DNA from: Clostridium ljungdahlii
GTDB taxonomy: Bacteria > Bacillota > Clostridia > Clostridiales > Clostridiaceae
Assembly: GCF_001636845.1 (NCBI RefSeq)
Contig: NZ_LITT01000035.1
Coordinates: 186,001 to 250,000 of the forward strand
Direction of reading: 5' to 3'
Length of the DNA: 64,000 nt
A model generated the notes under the pieces. The model ran no database searches. It had not been told where the DNA came from and saw only the letters and a list, made by a program, of their open reading frames with translations. Position 1 is the first letter of the stretch. Every line of letters begins with the position of its first letter. Shown here piece by piece: positions 35,281-43,501 of this stretch. The position numbers and the translations under genes are program-made.

Positions 35281-36327
35281 TTATTTTTTATCCATAAGCT
35301 TAAAATTCGAATTAGTAATTTCAAAATTACCTTTTAATCCATCTGTAATATAAACTTTTTTATCCTTTGTAATAAATATAGCCTGTAATCCATTTTTTTT
35401 GTTTACATAGTCCATTCCCTTATCCACTCCTAGATAAAATATATTTTTAGTCATGGCATCGGCATCTATGGAAACATCTGTGACCAAAGTAACACTAGCT
35501 AAATTATTATCCATAGGATACCCTGTAAAGGGATTTAATATATGGTGATATTTTTTTCCATTTTTTTCGAAGTACCTTTCATATATGCCTGAAGTTACTA
35601 CAGTTTTATTTGTAACATTTAAGCCTCCAGCAGGATCTCCTCTTGTTTTAAAAGGGTCTTGTACTCCTATATTCCATGGTTTTCCGTTAGTATTAGTATT
35701 TATAGCTAAAATATTCCCTCCCAGGTTCACAATGGCGTGTTTAACTCCATTTTCTTTTAATATTCTCGCAGCCTCATCTGCAGAATACCCCTTTGCAATT
35801 CCGCCTAGATCCAAAGACATACCCTGTCTTTTTAGCATTACCTTACTATCCTTTTCATCTAATAGTAGATCTTTATAATTGATAAGTGATTTCTTTTCAT
35901 CTATTTCGCTTTGAGAAGGAAGTCTCGCATTATCTGTTCCTATTCCCCATAATTTAACTAAAGGTCCAACTGTTATGTCAAAAGCCCCTGATGACTGCTC
36001 TGAATAGTATTTTCCCTTTTTTAAAACATAAAATGTATCCTTGGATACTTTGACAAAATTCTTGCCTGCAGCATCTGCCACTGCATCCAATTCTGTGCCA
36101 GGTTTATTTACACTCATCTTATTTTCAATTTCTTTAATTCTGGTAAAAGCTTTGTCTATAACTGACTCAGGTTTATTGTCATATACAGTTATAGTACATA
36201 TAGTACCAAGCATATATTCAGTTTTTGAAACAGGCTGCACATTGTCTTTTACACAAGCAGTTAAAGGAATCATAGAAACTATAATTATGATAATTAGAAA
36301 CACATTTAGTTTTCTATTATATTTCAT
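35281..36327 (-). CDS. apbE: FAD:protein FMN transferase (ApbE), lipoprotein
   Basis: 348 residues from ATG 36327 (SD GGAAAGG). A lipoprotein signal ends in IPLTAC. The ApbE core includes EYMLGTICTITVYD, GAFDITVGPLVKLWG, DLGGIAKGYSAD and SIDADAMTK, which bind FAD and Mg2+. The enzyme attaches FMN covalently to Thr residues of Rnf/Nqr-type and other exported flavoproteins. It is nine to thirty bases from cobU and on the same strand, so it probably ends the cobSU transcript. No flavoprotein target is in the window. Confidence 0.94.
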   Translation of the reverse strand: MKYNRKLNVFLIIIIIVSMIPLTACVKDNVQPVSKTEYMLGTICTITVYDNKPESVIDKAFTRIKEIENKMSVNKPGTELDAVADAAGKNFVKVSKDTFYVLKKGKYYSEQSSGAFDITVGPLVKLWGIGTDNARLPSQSEIDEKKSLINYKDLLLDEKDSKVMLKRQGMSLDLGGIAKGYSADEAARILKENGVKHAIVNLGGNILAINTNTNGKPWNIGVQDPFKTRGDPAGGLNVTNKTVVTSGIYERYFEKNGKKYHHILNPFTGYPMDNNLASVTLVTDVSIDADAMTKNIFYLGVDKGMDYVNKKNGLQAIFITKDKKVYITDGLKGNFEITNSNFKLMDKK

Positions 36328-36357
36328 ATCATTTAACCTTTCCAAATAAAAAATTAT

Positions 36358-36906
36358 TTACTTCAGCTTTATAGGCAAACCACAAGCTACCATATATACC
36401 TCATCACTAAAGCGAGCTATAAACTGATTCACCCTTCCTAAAATATCTACAAATATTCTACTGAGCTTATACTCAGATACCACACTATATCCTACTTCAT
36501 TAGTAACAATTAAAATATGCTTGTCACTATGTTTTATAGAAGATATTATATTATCTACTTCCTTAATTATATCCTTTTCTAATTTTTCTATGTCATCAGA
36601 TGTAATATTGTCAAAGTCATAGTTTTTTTCAAAAATTATATTAGTTACCATAGTTCCTATACATTCTAACATTATGTACTTACTGCTGGATTTTTCTATA
36701 GCCTTATCTAACTTAGTAAAGCCTTCATAAGTTCCCCATTTCTGATTTCTTCTTAGTTTATGCTTTTCGATCCTCTTTTCCATTTCACTGTCCGTAACTA
36801 CAGCAGTTGCTATATAAAGTACGTCATCTTGATTTTCAAGGATTTTCTCTGCAAAGGTACTTTTTCCACTTCTACTGCCGCCTGTTATTAAAGTTATCTT
36901 TCCCAT
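36358..36906 (-). CDS. cobU: Adenosylcobinamide kinase / adenosylcobinamide-phosphate guanylyltransferase
   Basis: 182 residues. N-terminal P-loop GGSRSGKSTFAE, then YIATAVVTDSEM and the histidine-containing KHKLRRNQKWGTYE segment where GMP attaches during the guanylyl transfer. LIVTNEVGYSVVSEY and the C-terminal YMVACGLPIKLK complete the CobU/CobP family. The enzyme phosphorylates adenosylcobinamide and converts it to the GDP form. It lies directly downstream of cobS. Confidence 0.95.
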   Translation of the reverse strand: MGKITLITGGSRSGKSTFAEKILENQDDVLYIATAVVTDSEMEKRIEKHKLRRNQKWGTYEGFTKLDKAIEKSSSKYIMLECIGTMVTNIIFEKNYDFDNITSDDIEKLEKDIIKEVDNIISSIKHSDKHILIVTNEVGYSVVSEYKLSRIFVDILGRVNQFIARFSDEVYMVACGLPIKLK

Positions 36907-36937
36907 ATTTATCCTCCATCATATGCCAAGAACCTGT

Positions 36938-37702
36938 TTATAATACCTTAGTAATTATAACAGAAGCTATGAGCATAGTAAGTATTTCTACCATTTCATT
37001 ATCTGCACCAAATAAGTCCCCTGTAAGGCCTCCAATTTTTTTGTTGCAAAATACATTTATTAAAATTGCCATAATTAAAGCAGCAAATATCATTACAACA
37101 ATATACTTTGGATTCATACCACAGATGCAAAACAGAATGGCAACAGTTACAACAAGTGCTAAAAACATCTGAAGCTTTCCTATATTGCCTATAAAGAAAT
37201 TTCCTGTTCCTGTTTTCTTAGCCGTTCTACCTATAAAAGCTATAAATACTATTGAAAATCTACCTATAACAGGTGCAGCTATTATTATAAAAGAAAATAT
37301 AGGCACTATAGAACAAAGGAGACTGTATTTTAATATTATGTCCATAACTATAGTAGCACACGCATAAGTTCCTATTCTGCTGTCTTTCATTATCTCTATA
37401 ATTTTGTCATTACCTTTAAAGGCAAAAAAACCATCACTCATGTCTCCTAGTCCATCTAAATGCAGTGCACCCGTAAGCATTATACCCAGTAAAAGTATGA
37501 TAGCTACACTTACATTTACAGGGAGTACCATTATACATAGTTTGTACACTATCCATTGAATCCCCCCTACCAATAGTCCTATGACTGGCATAAAGACAGT
37601 GCCTCTCCTAAAATTTTCTTGTTCACAAGAGAAGCTTTTATTAATTGGAATTCTAGTCATAAATTGAACCATTAAAAAGAAATCATTTATTAAATTCTTC
37701 AA
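36938..37702 (-). CDS. cobS: Adenosylcobinamide-GDP ribazoletransferase (cobalamin synthase)
   Basis: 254 residues, about six membrane spans. MTRIPI near the start, HLDGLGDMSDGFFAF (metal- and substrate-binding aspartates) and GGLTGDLFGADNEMVE near the C-terminus are diagnostic of CobS. It joins alpha-ribazole (or its phosphate) to adenosylcobinamide-GDP at the membrane. Upstream lies an R2 element and then cobC. No cobalamin riboswitch is visible before it. Confidence 0.95.
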   Translation of the reverse strand: MKNLINDFFLMVQFMTRIPINKSFSCEQENFRRGTVFMPVIGLLVGGIQWIVYKLCIMVLPVNVSVAIILLLGIMLTGALHLDGLGDMSDGFFAFKGNDKIIEIMKDSRIGTYACATIVMDIILKYSLLCSIVPIFSFIIIAAPVIGRFSIVFIAFIGRTAKKTGTGNFFIGNIGKLQMFLALVVTVAILFCICGMNPKYIVVMIFAALIMAILINVFCNKKIGGLTGDLFGADNEMVEILTMLIASVIITKVL

Positions 37703-37738
37703 AGTAATTCCCCCTAGTATAATCTATAGTATATTTGA

Positions 37739-37923
37739 TATAAACAGAGTTCTTGGCATCAGATGGAGTTTTGACTCCACCTGATGCTTATTAACAGGAT
37801 TCTTAGTGCTTCAGCACTTAGAAGGCGTTATCCTTTAGGAAAAATCGTTATCCAGGGACGTAGCTGCTCTTTACTGCCACTTGGAAAAGTGGCAGTATTA
37901 GAGCAGGTAGTCATCGGATAAAA
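37739..37923 (+). repeat. R2 structured repeat, copy R2-4
   Basis: Hairpins GCATCAG-a-TGGAGT/ACTCCA-c-CTGATGC and TTCTTAGTGC/GCACTTAGAA. The core is closed by TTATCC (37848-37853) and GGATAA (37916-37921), with CTGCTCT/AGAGCAG and CTGCCACTT/AAGTGGCAG stems and conserved AGGGACGTAG and GTAGTCATC strands. It fills the cobS-cobC gap, antisense to the genes. Stem changes relative to R2-1 and R2-2 are compensatory. Confidence 0.78.
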
Positions 37924-37935
37924 TTGCAATCAATT

Positions 37936-38529
37936 TTATGTATTAACGTGGGTGATACTATCTATAAATAGATTACTATATTCATACTTAACTAGAGTAA
38001 CGTCTCCATTTTTTGAAGCAAATTTCCAGAAGAAATCCAGTATGCCATTTAAAACATAACAATAAACTGATCTTATAACACCGCTGTGAGTAACTATCAA
38101 AACGTTATCTTTGTCTAACTTTAAAATATCATCCATAAAGCTTTTTACTCTAGAATAAAATTCAACGTAACTTTCTCCTTCTGGTGGTGATACACTTTTC
38201 CAATCGTTACTCCACTTTTTCCATTCTTCAGGGTAAAGTTTCATTATTTCTTTATAATTTTTACCTTCAAACTTTCCAAGATTCATCTCATTTAATCTTT
38301 CATCTATAATAATCTTCCTAGAATTATCTTCTAAAATTATCTTAGCTGTCTGAGATGCTCGTTTTCTGTCACTTACATAAACATTATCAAATTCTATATT
38401 ACTTAAAAGTTTTTTTGTCTGTTCAGCCTGACCTAAACCCTTTTCATTTAAAGGTACGTCAAGTCTTCCGTAATAATATTTATTATTATTTTCATTTGTC
38501 TGTCCATGTCTTACAAAATAAATATTCAT
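37936..38529 (-). CDS. cobC: Alpha-ribazole phosphatase / histidine phosphatase family
   Basis: 197 residues from ATG 38529 (SD AGGAGGG). The phosphoglycerate-mutase superfamily motif FVRHGQTNEN carries the nucleophilic histidine, with the second histidine at VTHSGVIR. The GEFxGK-like segment appears as LGKFEGKNYKE. The position before cobS and cobU supports alpha-ribazole-5'-phosphate phosphatase rather than a glycolytic mutase. Confidence 0.88.
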   Translation of the reverse strand: MNIYFVRHGQTNENNNKYYYGRLDVPLNEKGLGQAEQTKKLLSNIEFDNVYVSDRKRASQTAKIILEDNSRKIIIDERLNEMNLGKFEGKNYKEIMKLYPEEWKKWSNDWKSVSPPEGESYVEFYSRVKSFMDDILKLDKDNVLIVTHSGVIRSVYCYVLNGILDFFWKFASKNGDVTLVKYEYSNLFIDSITHVNT

Positions 38530-38627
38530 GAGTTTTACCCTCCTGCATAAAGCCAGCAATGCACGCTAACTTACCTTAGTTATTATATAATATTTGAGTA
38601 AAATATACAAATTCTAAGGATAATGTA

Positions 38628-38711
38628 AAAAAATAAGAGGGAAAATCTTCTCTCTTATTTTAAATGAGAAATAGGTATAAAGTATGTTAATTTATTAACT
38701 TTTATAAGTTA
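38628..38711 (-). ncRNA. Candidate small RNA with its own promoter and terminator
   Basis: Minus strand: TTGATT (38739-38734), 16 bases, TATTAT (38717-38712). An ~80-base transcript then has an AACTTAT/ATAAGTT hairpin and ends in AAATAAGAG/CTCTTATTT followed by seven T. There is no ORF in the unit and no minus-strand gene upstream for this terminator to serve. Existence as a transcript is inferred. Confidence 0.4.
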
Positions 38712-38897
38712 ATAATACCATAATTTTCTCAATAATCAAGTCTTTTTTAATATAATGTATACTTTTTATAACCTTTTATTAATTTATGATCATTTTGTTA
38801 CAGTTACGTATTGTATATTTCTTAACTGTTATATATTTATTATCTTGATAAATATAAACATCTAGCATTCATTGCAGTAACTACCATAAATTTGGCT

Positions 38898-38926
38898 TTG
38901 ACAACTAATAATTTTTATTATATAGT
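38898..38926 (+). promoter_or_regulatory. Promoter of the Fur-family gene
   Basis: TTGACA (38898-38903), 17-base spacer, TATAGT (38921-38926); about 30 bases from ATG. No clear PerR or Fur box overlaps it. Confidence 0.75.
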
Positions 38927-38956
38927 AGAGTAGATTATATAATAAGGATGGTGCAT

Positions 38957-39379
38957 ATGGATAATTTAACTTCTATTTTTAGAGAAAAAAAGCTAAAACT
39001 TACTCCACAGCGTATTGCTGTATACAAATATCTACAATCTACCAAGAAGCATCCTTCGGCTGAAACCATATATAAGGCCCTTCAACTAGAATATCCTACT
39101 ATGAGCCTAGCAACTGTTTATAAAGCTTTAAAAACTTTAGTTGACGTAAACTTAGTACAGGAAATCAATATAGGAGAAGGTAACTTTAGATATGATGGAA
39201 ATGTTCATCCTCATTCTCATATACAGTGTATAGTTTGTGAGAAAGTAGATGACGTAGAAGGAATTTGTTTTGCTAGTTTAAATGATAAAATCAAAGATTG
39301 TGTTGACTACGAAGTATTGAGTAACCAGGTTTATTTTTATGGAATATGTAAAGACTGCCAAAAAAACTCTAAAGAATAA
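38957..39379 (+). CDS. Fur family transcriptional regulator, PerR-like
   Basis: 140 residues from ATG 38957 (SD AAGGA). A winged helix (about 8-80: LKLTPQRIAVYKYLQ, SLATVYKALKTLV) is followed by the metal-binding dimerisation domain. Its HPHSHIQCIVC and YGICKDCQK carry the regulatory histidines and the two CxxC pairs of the structural zinc site. Length and the RYDGNVHPHSH motif resemble PerR, the peroxide sensor, more than Fur. A hairpin terminator is shared with the next gene. Confidence 0.9.
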   Translation: MDNLTSIFREKKLKLTPQRIAVYKYLQSTKKHPSAETIYKALQLEYPTMSLATVYKALKTLVDVNLVQEINIGEGNFRYDGNVHPHSHIQCIVCEKVDDVEGICFASLNDKIKDCVDYEVLSNQVYFYGICKDCQKNSKE

Positions 39380-39400
39380 TGCTCGTAAGCATCAAAAATC

Positions 39401-39442
39401 TAGGGCAGTTACCTTTCATAATTAAGATAACTGCCCATTTTT
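39401..39442. terminator. Bidirectional terminator after the Fur-family gene
   Basis: GGGCAGTTA (39403-39411) pairs with TAACTGCCC (39428-39436), followed by ATTTTT; it touches the stop codon of the convergent lipoprotein gene. Confidence 0.85.
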
Positions 39443-40667
39443 AGGAGGATTCATCTACTACTTCATTCCATTCATTTTTAGTGTATTTTCCAGAAAGTAT
39501 ACTGTCAACCTTGCTTGATATATTATTTTTAAAGCTTTCTGGTACATTATATATAAATGCTATGTTGTCTTCCGTGCTGTTTTCTAAGTGGATTATTACA
39601 CACTTCTTTATACCATCTTTTGGAATGTCTGAGCTTTTAAATCCTGTTACAAAACCTTTGTCATTTAATTTTTTCTGAGGATCTTTTCCAAATGCAAACT
39701 TTATAAATTCGTTTGTCTCTTCTGTATTCTTACTACTTATAAGAACACTCATTATGGCATCTGACATAATTGGAACTTTTAACTGACTTTTAGAATTTGG
39801 GCTATAATACTCAAAGCATTTTATATTTTTACTTTTTAAATTGTTCACATAATATGAAGATGCTATTATTACTGGAATGTCTCCTTTATCAAACTTTTTT
39901 AAACTTGATTCATTTCCTATCTCAAAAGTATCCTTGTTTATAGATCCATTTTTTACAAGATCATTTAACAAATCGAAACTTTTTTGAACCTCAGTTAACT
40001 TTTTGTATGCAGAAGGTCCGCTGTCATATATATTTTCAAGTTTCTTCATAGTAATTGTATTGCTTGATATGATAGAAAATAGAGTATTATTAATATCCAT
40101 TCCTTCATTAAGAACTACAGGTACTCTCATTGATTTAGAGTTCATTGTCTTCAAAGAAGCATTAAATTCATCTATACTATTTGGCATTTTTAGGTCTAAT
40201 TTATCGAAGGCACTTTTATTGCAGAGTATCTCTATAGTATAAGGCATTACAGCAATTCCATAATATCTATCATTAAATCTACCATAAGATTTTACTGAAG
40301 TATAATATTTATCAGTTAATTTATTTTGTTCATACATATTTCCCATATCCGCTAAAAGTCCTTTTCTGACTAACTTTAGCATGTCATTTCTTGAAGCAAT
40401 TACAATATCTATGTCACTGGATTCACTTACATTTTCATCCACTTTTTCCCCTATAGCATTATTTATGTTTACCTTTACTTTAGGATTTTTCTTTTTATAT
40501 TCGTCTGTTAAAAACTTTATTATATTTAAAGATTCTTTATCCTTTACACCTATATATATATTTATCTGTCTATTTTTTTTGAGTGTCTCTGTATTTTTCC
40601 CACATGCAGATAAATTAAATAACAATATTATCATTAATAAAAATGTAATTGTCTTATTTTTGAGCAT
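39441..40667 (-). CDS. Extracellular solute-binding lipoprotein (ABC type 1 family)
   Basis: 408 residues from ATG 40667 (SD AAAGGAGATG); the longer frame to 40751 lacks a start signal. The lipoprotein signal ends in LFNLSAC. The mature part resembles sugar-type solute-binding proteins (NIYIGVKDKESLNIIKFLT, IVIASRNDMLKLVRKGLLADM). No transporter ATPase or permease is adjacent, so it may serve distant components or act as a sensor. It is divergent from the VCBS-like protein 111 bases away. Confidence 0.8.
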   Translation of the reverse strand: MLKNKTITFLLMIILLFNLSACGKNTETLKKNRQINIYIGVKDKESLNIIKFLTDEYKKKNPKVKVNINNAIGEKVDENVSESSDIDIVIASRNDMLKLVRKGLLADMGNMYEQNKLTDKYYTSVKSYGRFNDRYYGIAVMPYTIEILCNKSAFDKLDLKMPNSIDEFNASLKTMNSKSMRVPVVLNEGMDINNTLFSIISSNTITMKKLENIYDSGPSAYKKLTEVQKSFDLLNDLVKNGSINKDTFEIGNESSLKKFDKGDIPVIIASSYYVNNLKSKNIKCFEYYSPNSKSQLKVPIMSDAIMSVLISSKNTEETNEFIKFAFGKDPQKKLNDKGFVTGFKSSDIPKDGIKKCVIIHLENSTEDNIAFIYNVPESFKNNISSKVDSILSGKYTKNEWNEVVDESS

Positions 40668-40778
40668 AAATTCTATCATCTCCTTTAAATATAATTTAAG
40701 CTCTTTTTCTATAAATTTATTTTGTACATAATAATTAAATATATAATACATTCATATAATTAAGTGGAGGTGAAATTT

Positions 40779-41720
40779 ATGAAATTTAGGATAATATTTC
40801 TAAAGAAAAAATATATCTACTTTTTTATATTATTATTGATATTTATATCAGCGGTCATAATTTTTATAGTATCCAGAAGCTCTTCTCCTTCATTTAACAC
40901 TATTTCAAATAATAAAAAGATAAAAGCAGATTTTAATGGTGATGGAAAAGATGATATATTATCTATTGTGCGCAATGAAAATAAATATTCAATGAAAGTA
41001 ATAATTGGAGATAAGTCTTTTAATTTTCAAACAGATAGAAATTCCCCTACAATAGAAAGTTATTCTCCTTATTGGCCCATTAGAATAATTCTTATGGATG
41101 TATCCAGAAATAAGATTCCTGAAATATTTGTACAAGGTTCCATTGCAAATAAACCAGTCCAACGTATTTTTACATTCAATAATAACAAATTTGATAATAT
41201 ATTTTCAAATTATAATAACATATTGGGATTTATAGACTGTAAAAACAACAAGACACCAAAAGTAATATCTGGTAAATTTCAAGGAGACAACATGACACTT
41301 TCAAATTACATTTTTTTAAACTATAAATTTAAAAATTACAATTATGAGAGTGACAGTACTTTTATGGGAAAGGATACTATATGCGCATTTATTAAATTAA
41401 TTCAGGGGCTTCCTCAAAGTGAATCCTACAAGCCTAAAGACATATTTTATTCTAGCATATCCAATGAAAATATGTCTCTAATAGGTAACATGTCCGGCGA
41501 AAACAACTCCTATGTATTTCAGGATGCACTGTTCATGGAAAATAAATGTGATGCAAATGGAAATACCTCTGAGTTATCCTGGACATTAAATTTTAAAGCT
41601 ATCTCTAACACAGATACAAACATAGTAAAAAATTATACTCTAAATTTAACTCTCTTACCTGATAAAAGTAGTGAAAAAAAATACCATTTTAAAATTGCAT
41701 CTATGTATAGAATTAAATAA
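40779..41720 (+). CDS. Membrane-anchored VCBS/FG-GAP-like protein of unknown function
   Basis: 313 residues from ATG 40779 (SD GGAGGTGA). One N-terminal membrane span (about 12-32) anchors an extracellular domain. KADFNGDGKDDILSIV is a calcium-binding-type FG-GAP/VCBS motif, and a second weaker one appears at FINIMDVSRNKIPEIFV-like sequence near residue 110. The rest is beta-rich and unrecognised. Its stop codon overlaps the T tract of the candidate small-RNA terminator on the other strand. Confidence 0.72.
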   Translation: MKFRIIFLKKKYIYFFILLLIFISAVIIFIVSRSSSPSFNTISNNKKIKADFNGDGKDDILSIVRNENKYSMKVIIGDKSFNFQTDRNSPTIESYSPYWPIRIILMDVSRNKIPEIFVQGSIANKPVQRIFTFNNNKFDNIFSNYNNILGFIDCKNNKTPKVISGKFQGDNMTLSNYIFLNYKFKNYNYESDSTFMGKDTICAFIKLIQGLPQSESYKPKDIFYSSISNENMSLIGNMSGENNSYVFQDALFMENKCDANGNTSELSWTLNFKAISNTDTNIVKNYTLNLTLLPDKSSEKKYHFKIASMYRIK

Positions 41721-41816
41721 AAAAGGGACCGTTCACGCGGTCCCAAGGGGGATGGGGGGTTATTACATCAAATAACATTTTTATTACTTGATGCTAGGAG
41801 ATTTAAATCTCCTAAT
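41718..41816 (-). ncRNA. Candidate C-rich small RNA
   Basis: On the minus strand a perfect TATAAT (41829-41824) precedes three hairpins: AGGAGATTTAAATCTCCT, CATCAAGTAATA..TTATTTGATG, and a rho-independent terminator GGGACCG/CGGTCCC followed by six T (41744-41719). Between hairpins two and three is an unpaired AACCCCCCATCCCCCTT (41762-41745). This is the exact complement of an SD plus start codon (AAGGGGGATGG). No good -35 box is seen, so it may also be released from the 3' end of the WYL-regulator mRNA. Confidence 0.6.
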
Positions 41817-41870
41817 TACATTTATTATAATGTCCCATTCTGAACAAATTATTCATAAAAATTAAAATTT

Positions 41871-42824
41871 TTAATATCTTTTATACAATTCTTCTAATTC
41901 TTTCTTTATATTCTTTCTAAGCTCTATAGGTTCAATTACTTCCGCATTTTTTCCAAAGCTCAGTATCCATTTTTTAATATCTTCCAATTCATTCAAGTAT
42001 ATAGTAAAAAGTATTTTCCCCCCTTTAAGTTGGTCTATATGCTGATGTATATGCCATGTAGTATCTTTTATAAAAGCAGCTTCCTTTTCGCTAAATTTTA
42101 TTACTACCTTTATTTTATCGCCCATAAATATACCCCAGTTCTTGTCCAAATATTCTTTTAGTGAAAATGTGTGAGGTCTCATATATATATCTTTACTAAT
42201 TTTCAAATTTTTTACTCTATTTAGCTTAAAGCTGCGTATATCACCTTTCATATGGCAATACCCTATTATATACCAATCTCCTTCTTTAAATATCAAATCG
42301 TAGGGATCTATTTTTCTCATAGTTAAATTATTTTTATTTACTGAAAAATAATTTATACTTAAACTTCTCCCCCTGCTCATAGAATAATTTATCTTAGATA
42401 TCTTGTCTTCTAAATTCTCCATACTTCCCACATAATTTATCGAGAAATTCTTATTACTATTTATTTTACTTAAATCCTTATTTTTATTTACATTTATGCT
42501 TTTTACTTTAAAAATCGCATTTTTTAAATCCTTTTCATACACAAAACCATTTTTTGATGTAAGTATTTCCTCCGCCATAAGAAGAGCTTCTAGTTCATTT
42601 TCACTTAGGTTGGAAGGTTTTATATAAAAATTTTGGTCTATATAAAATCCACCATTTCTTCCTTTTATTGTATATATAGGTACACTTGCTTCATTTAAAT
42701 TCCTTATATATCTATATATGGTTTTCTTATCCACTTCCAAAATTTCAGATAATTCTGATGCAGTAGTTAAACCTTTATATTGCAGCATTATTATAATTTC
42801 TAATAAATTAGAAATTTTAGACAT
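41871..42824 (-). CDS. Helix-turn-helix transcriptional regulator with WYL domain
   Basis: 317 residues from ATG 42824 (SD GGAGGTAAGG). The N-terminal HTH_11 domain (LLEIIIMLQYKGLTTASELSEIL ... TIYRYIRNL) is followed by a WYL ligand domain (about 140-230, including LIFKEGDWYIIGYCH) and a WCX C-terminal extension. WYL regulators bind nucleic-acid or nucleotide ligands. No target operon is adjacent apart from the candidate small RNA immediately downstream. Confidence 0.9.
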   Translation of the reverse strand: MSKISNLLEIIIMLQYKGLTTASELSEILEVDKKTIYRYIRNLNEASVPIYTIKGRNGGFYIDQNFYIKPSNLSENELEALLMAEEILTSKNGFVYEKDLKNAIFKVKSINVNKNKDLSKINSNKNFSINYVGSMENLEDKISKINYSMSRGRSLSINYFSVNKNNLTMRKIDPYDLIFKEGDWYIIGYCHMKGDIRSFKLNRVKNLKISKDIYMRPHTFSLKEYLDKNWGIFMGDKIKVVIKFSEKEAAFIKDTTWHIHQHIDQLKGGKILFTIYLNELEDIKKWILSFGKNAEVIEPIELRKNIKKELEELYKRY

Positions 42825-43056
42825 AGTCCTTACCTCCAATATATTTACTATTTATAATAATTTATATCGTTACTTTTTATAAATTTTTTAGTAAAACTTT
42901 ATTCTAAATTAAACTTGTTTTGGTTTAATCTAGAATTTTAGCTATAAGCTTTAATTTTAGTATCAATTTTTTTACCTATGAATAATATATATTATAAATT
43001 AATTATGTTTAATTTAAATAAATACAAATCTATTTACTTAAAAATAAGGGGTGAAT

Positions 43057-43437
43057 ATGATGTCAAAACACCATCGCAAAAATTACAATACTGGTTTCAA
43101 TTTAGGTGATATTCTAAATAATATAGATATAACTCAACTTGTCTCAATAATATCTGCCCTAGGTGGTAACTCCAGAAACTCTTCCAATGACCAATTAGGT
43201 GCAATGTTGAGCAATCTAAATTTAGGGGATATTTCCAAGAAAAACAATGTGCCTGAGTTTAATCAATCCAATATAAACTCTCAACTTGCAGAATTGGAAA
43301 AGAAATTGTCTCAAACGGAAGACAATAGCAGTGGGAAAAACGAGATATTAGATGCAGTAAGACAACTTCAAAATTCTCCAGATGCAGCTAAAATATTAAA
43401 TAGTTTTATGAATTCCAATAATAATAATAAAAAATAA
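43057..43437 (+). CDS. Hypothetical protein, 126 residues
   Basis: Starts at ATG 43057 with SD AAGGGGTGA. A basic N-terminus (MSKHHRKNYNTGFNLG) precedes a segment NNIDITQLVSIISALGG and a glutamine/asparagine-rich C-terminus with a short coiled coil (AELEKKLSQTE) and an Asn/Lys tail. There is no signal peptide or membrane span. It resembles the low-complexity DUF-type proteins seen in sporulating clostridia, but I do not recognise a family. Confidence 0.75.
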   Translation: MMSKHHRKNYNTGFNLGDILNNIDITQLVSIISALGGNSRNSSNDQLGAMLSNLNLGDISKKNNVPEFNQSNINSQLAELEKKLSQTEDNSSGKNEILDAVRQLQNSPDAAKILNSFMNSNNNNKK

Positions 43438-43457
43438 TTAAATTACTTTTTCATTTA

Positions 43458-43496
43458 AAAAATACTATCAAATTAACTAATTTGATAGTATTTTTA
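43458..43496. terminator. Bidirectional terminator
   Basis: AATACTATCAAATT pairs with AATTTGATAGTATT, with T/A runs on both sides, between two convergent genes. Confidence 0.85.
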
Positions 43497-43501
43497 CATG
43501 A

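Noticed and set aside
37703-37935. Cobalamin riboswitch upstream of cobS
   Set aside because: The GCCACTT in this gap belongs to the R2 core stem, which also occurs beside non-cobalamin genes. The B12-box context is missing and the orientation is antisense to cobS.
41721-41760. T-box leader suggested by GGGACCG..CGGTCCC
   Set aside because: The antiterminator sequence and specifier loop are absent and no aminoacyl-tRNA gene is adjacent; the stem ends in T only on the minus strand.
41753-41776. Tiny plus-strand frame ATGGGGGGTTATTAC... (seven codons) after AAGGGGG
   Set aside because: The SD would touch the ATG. The G run is better explained as the complement of the C-rich loop of a minus-strand RNA with a proper terminator.
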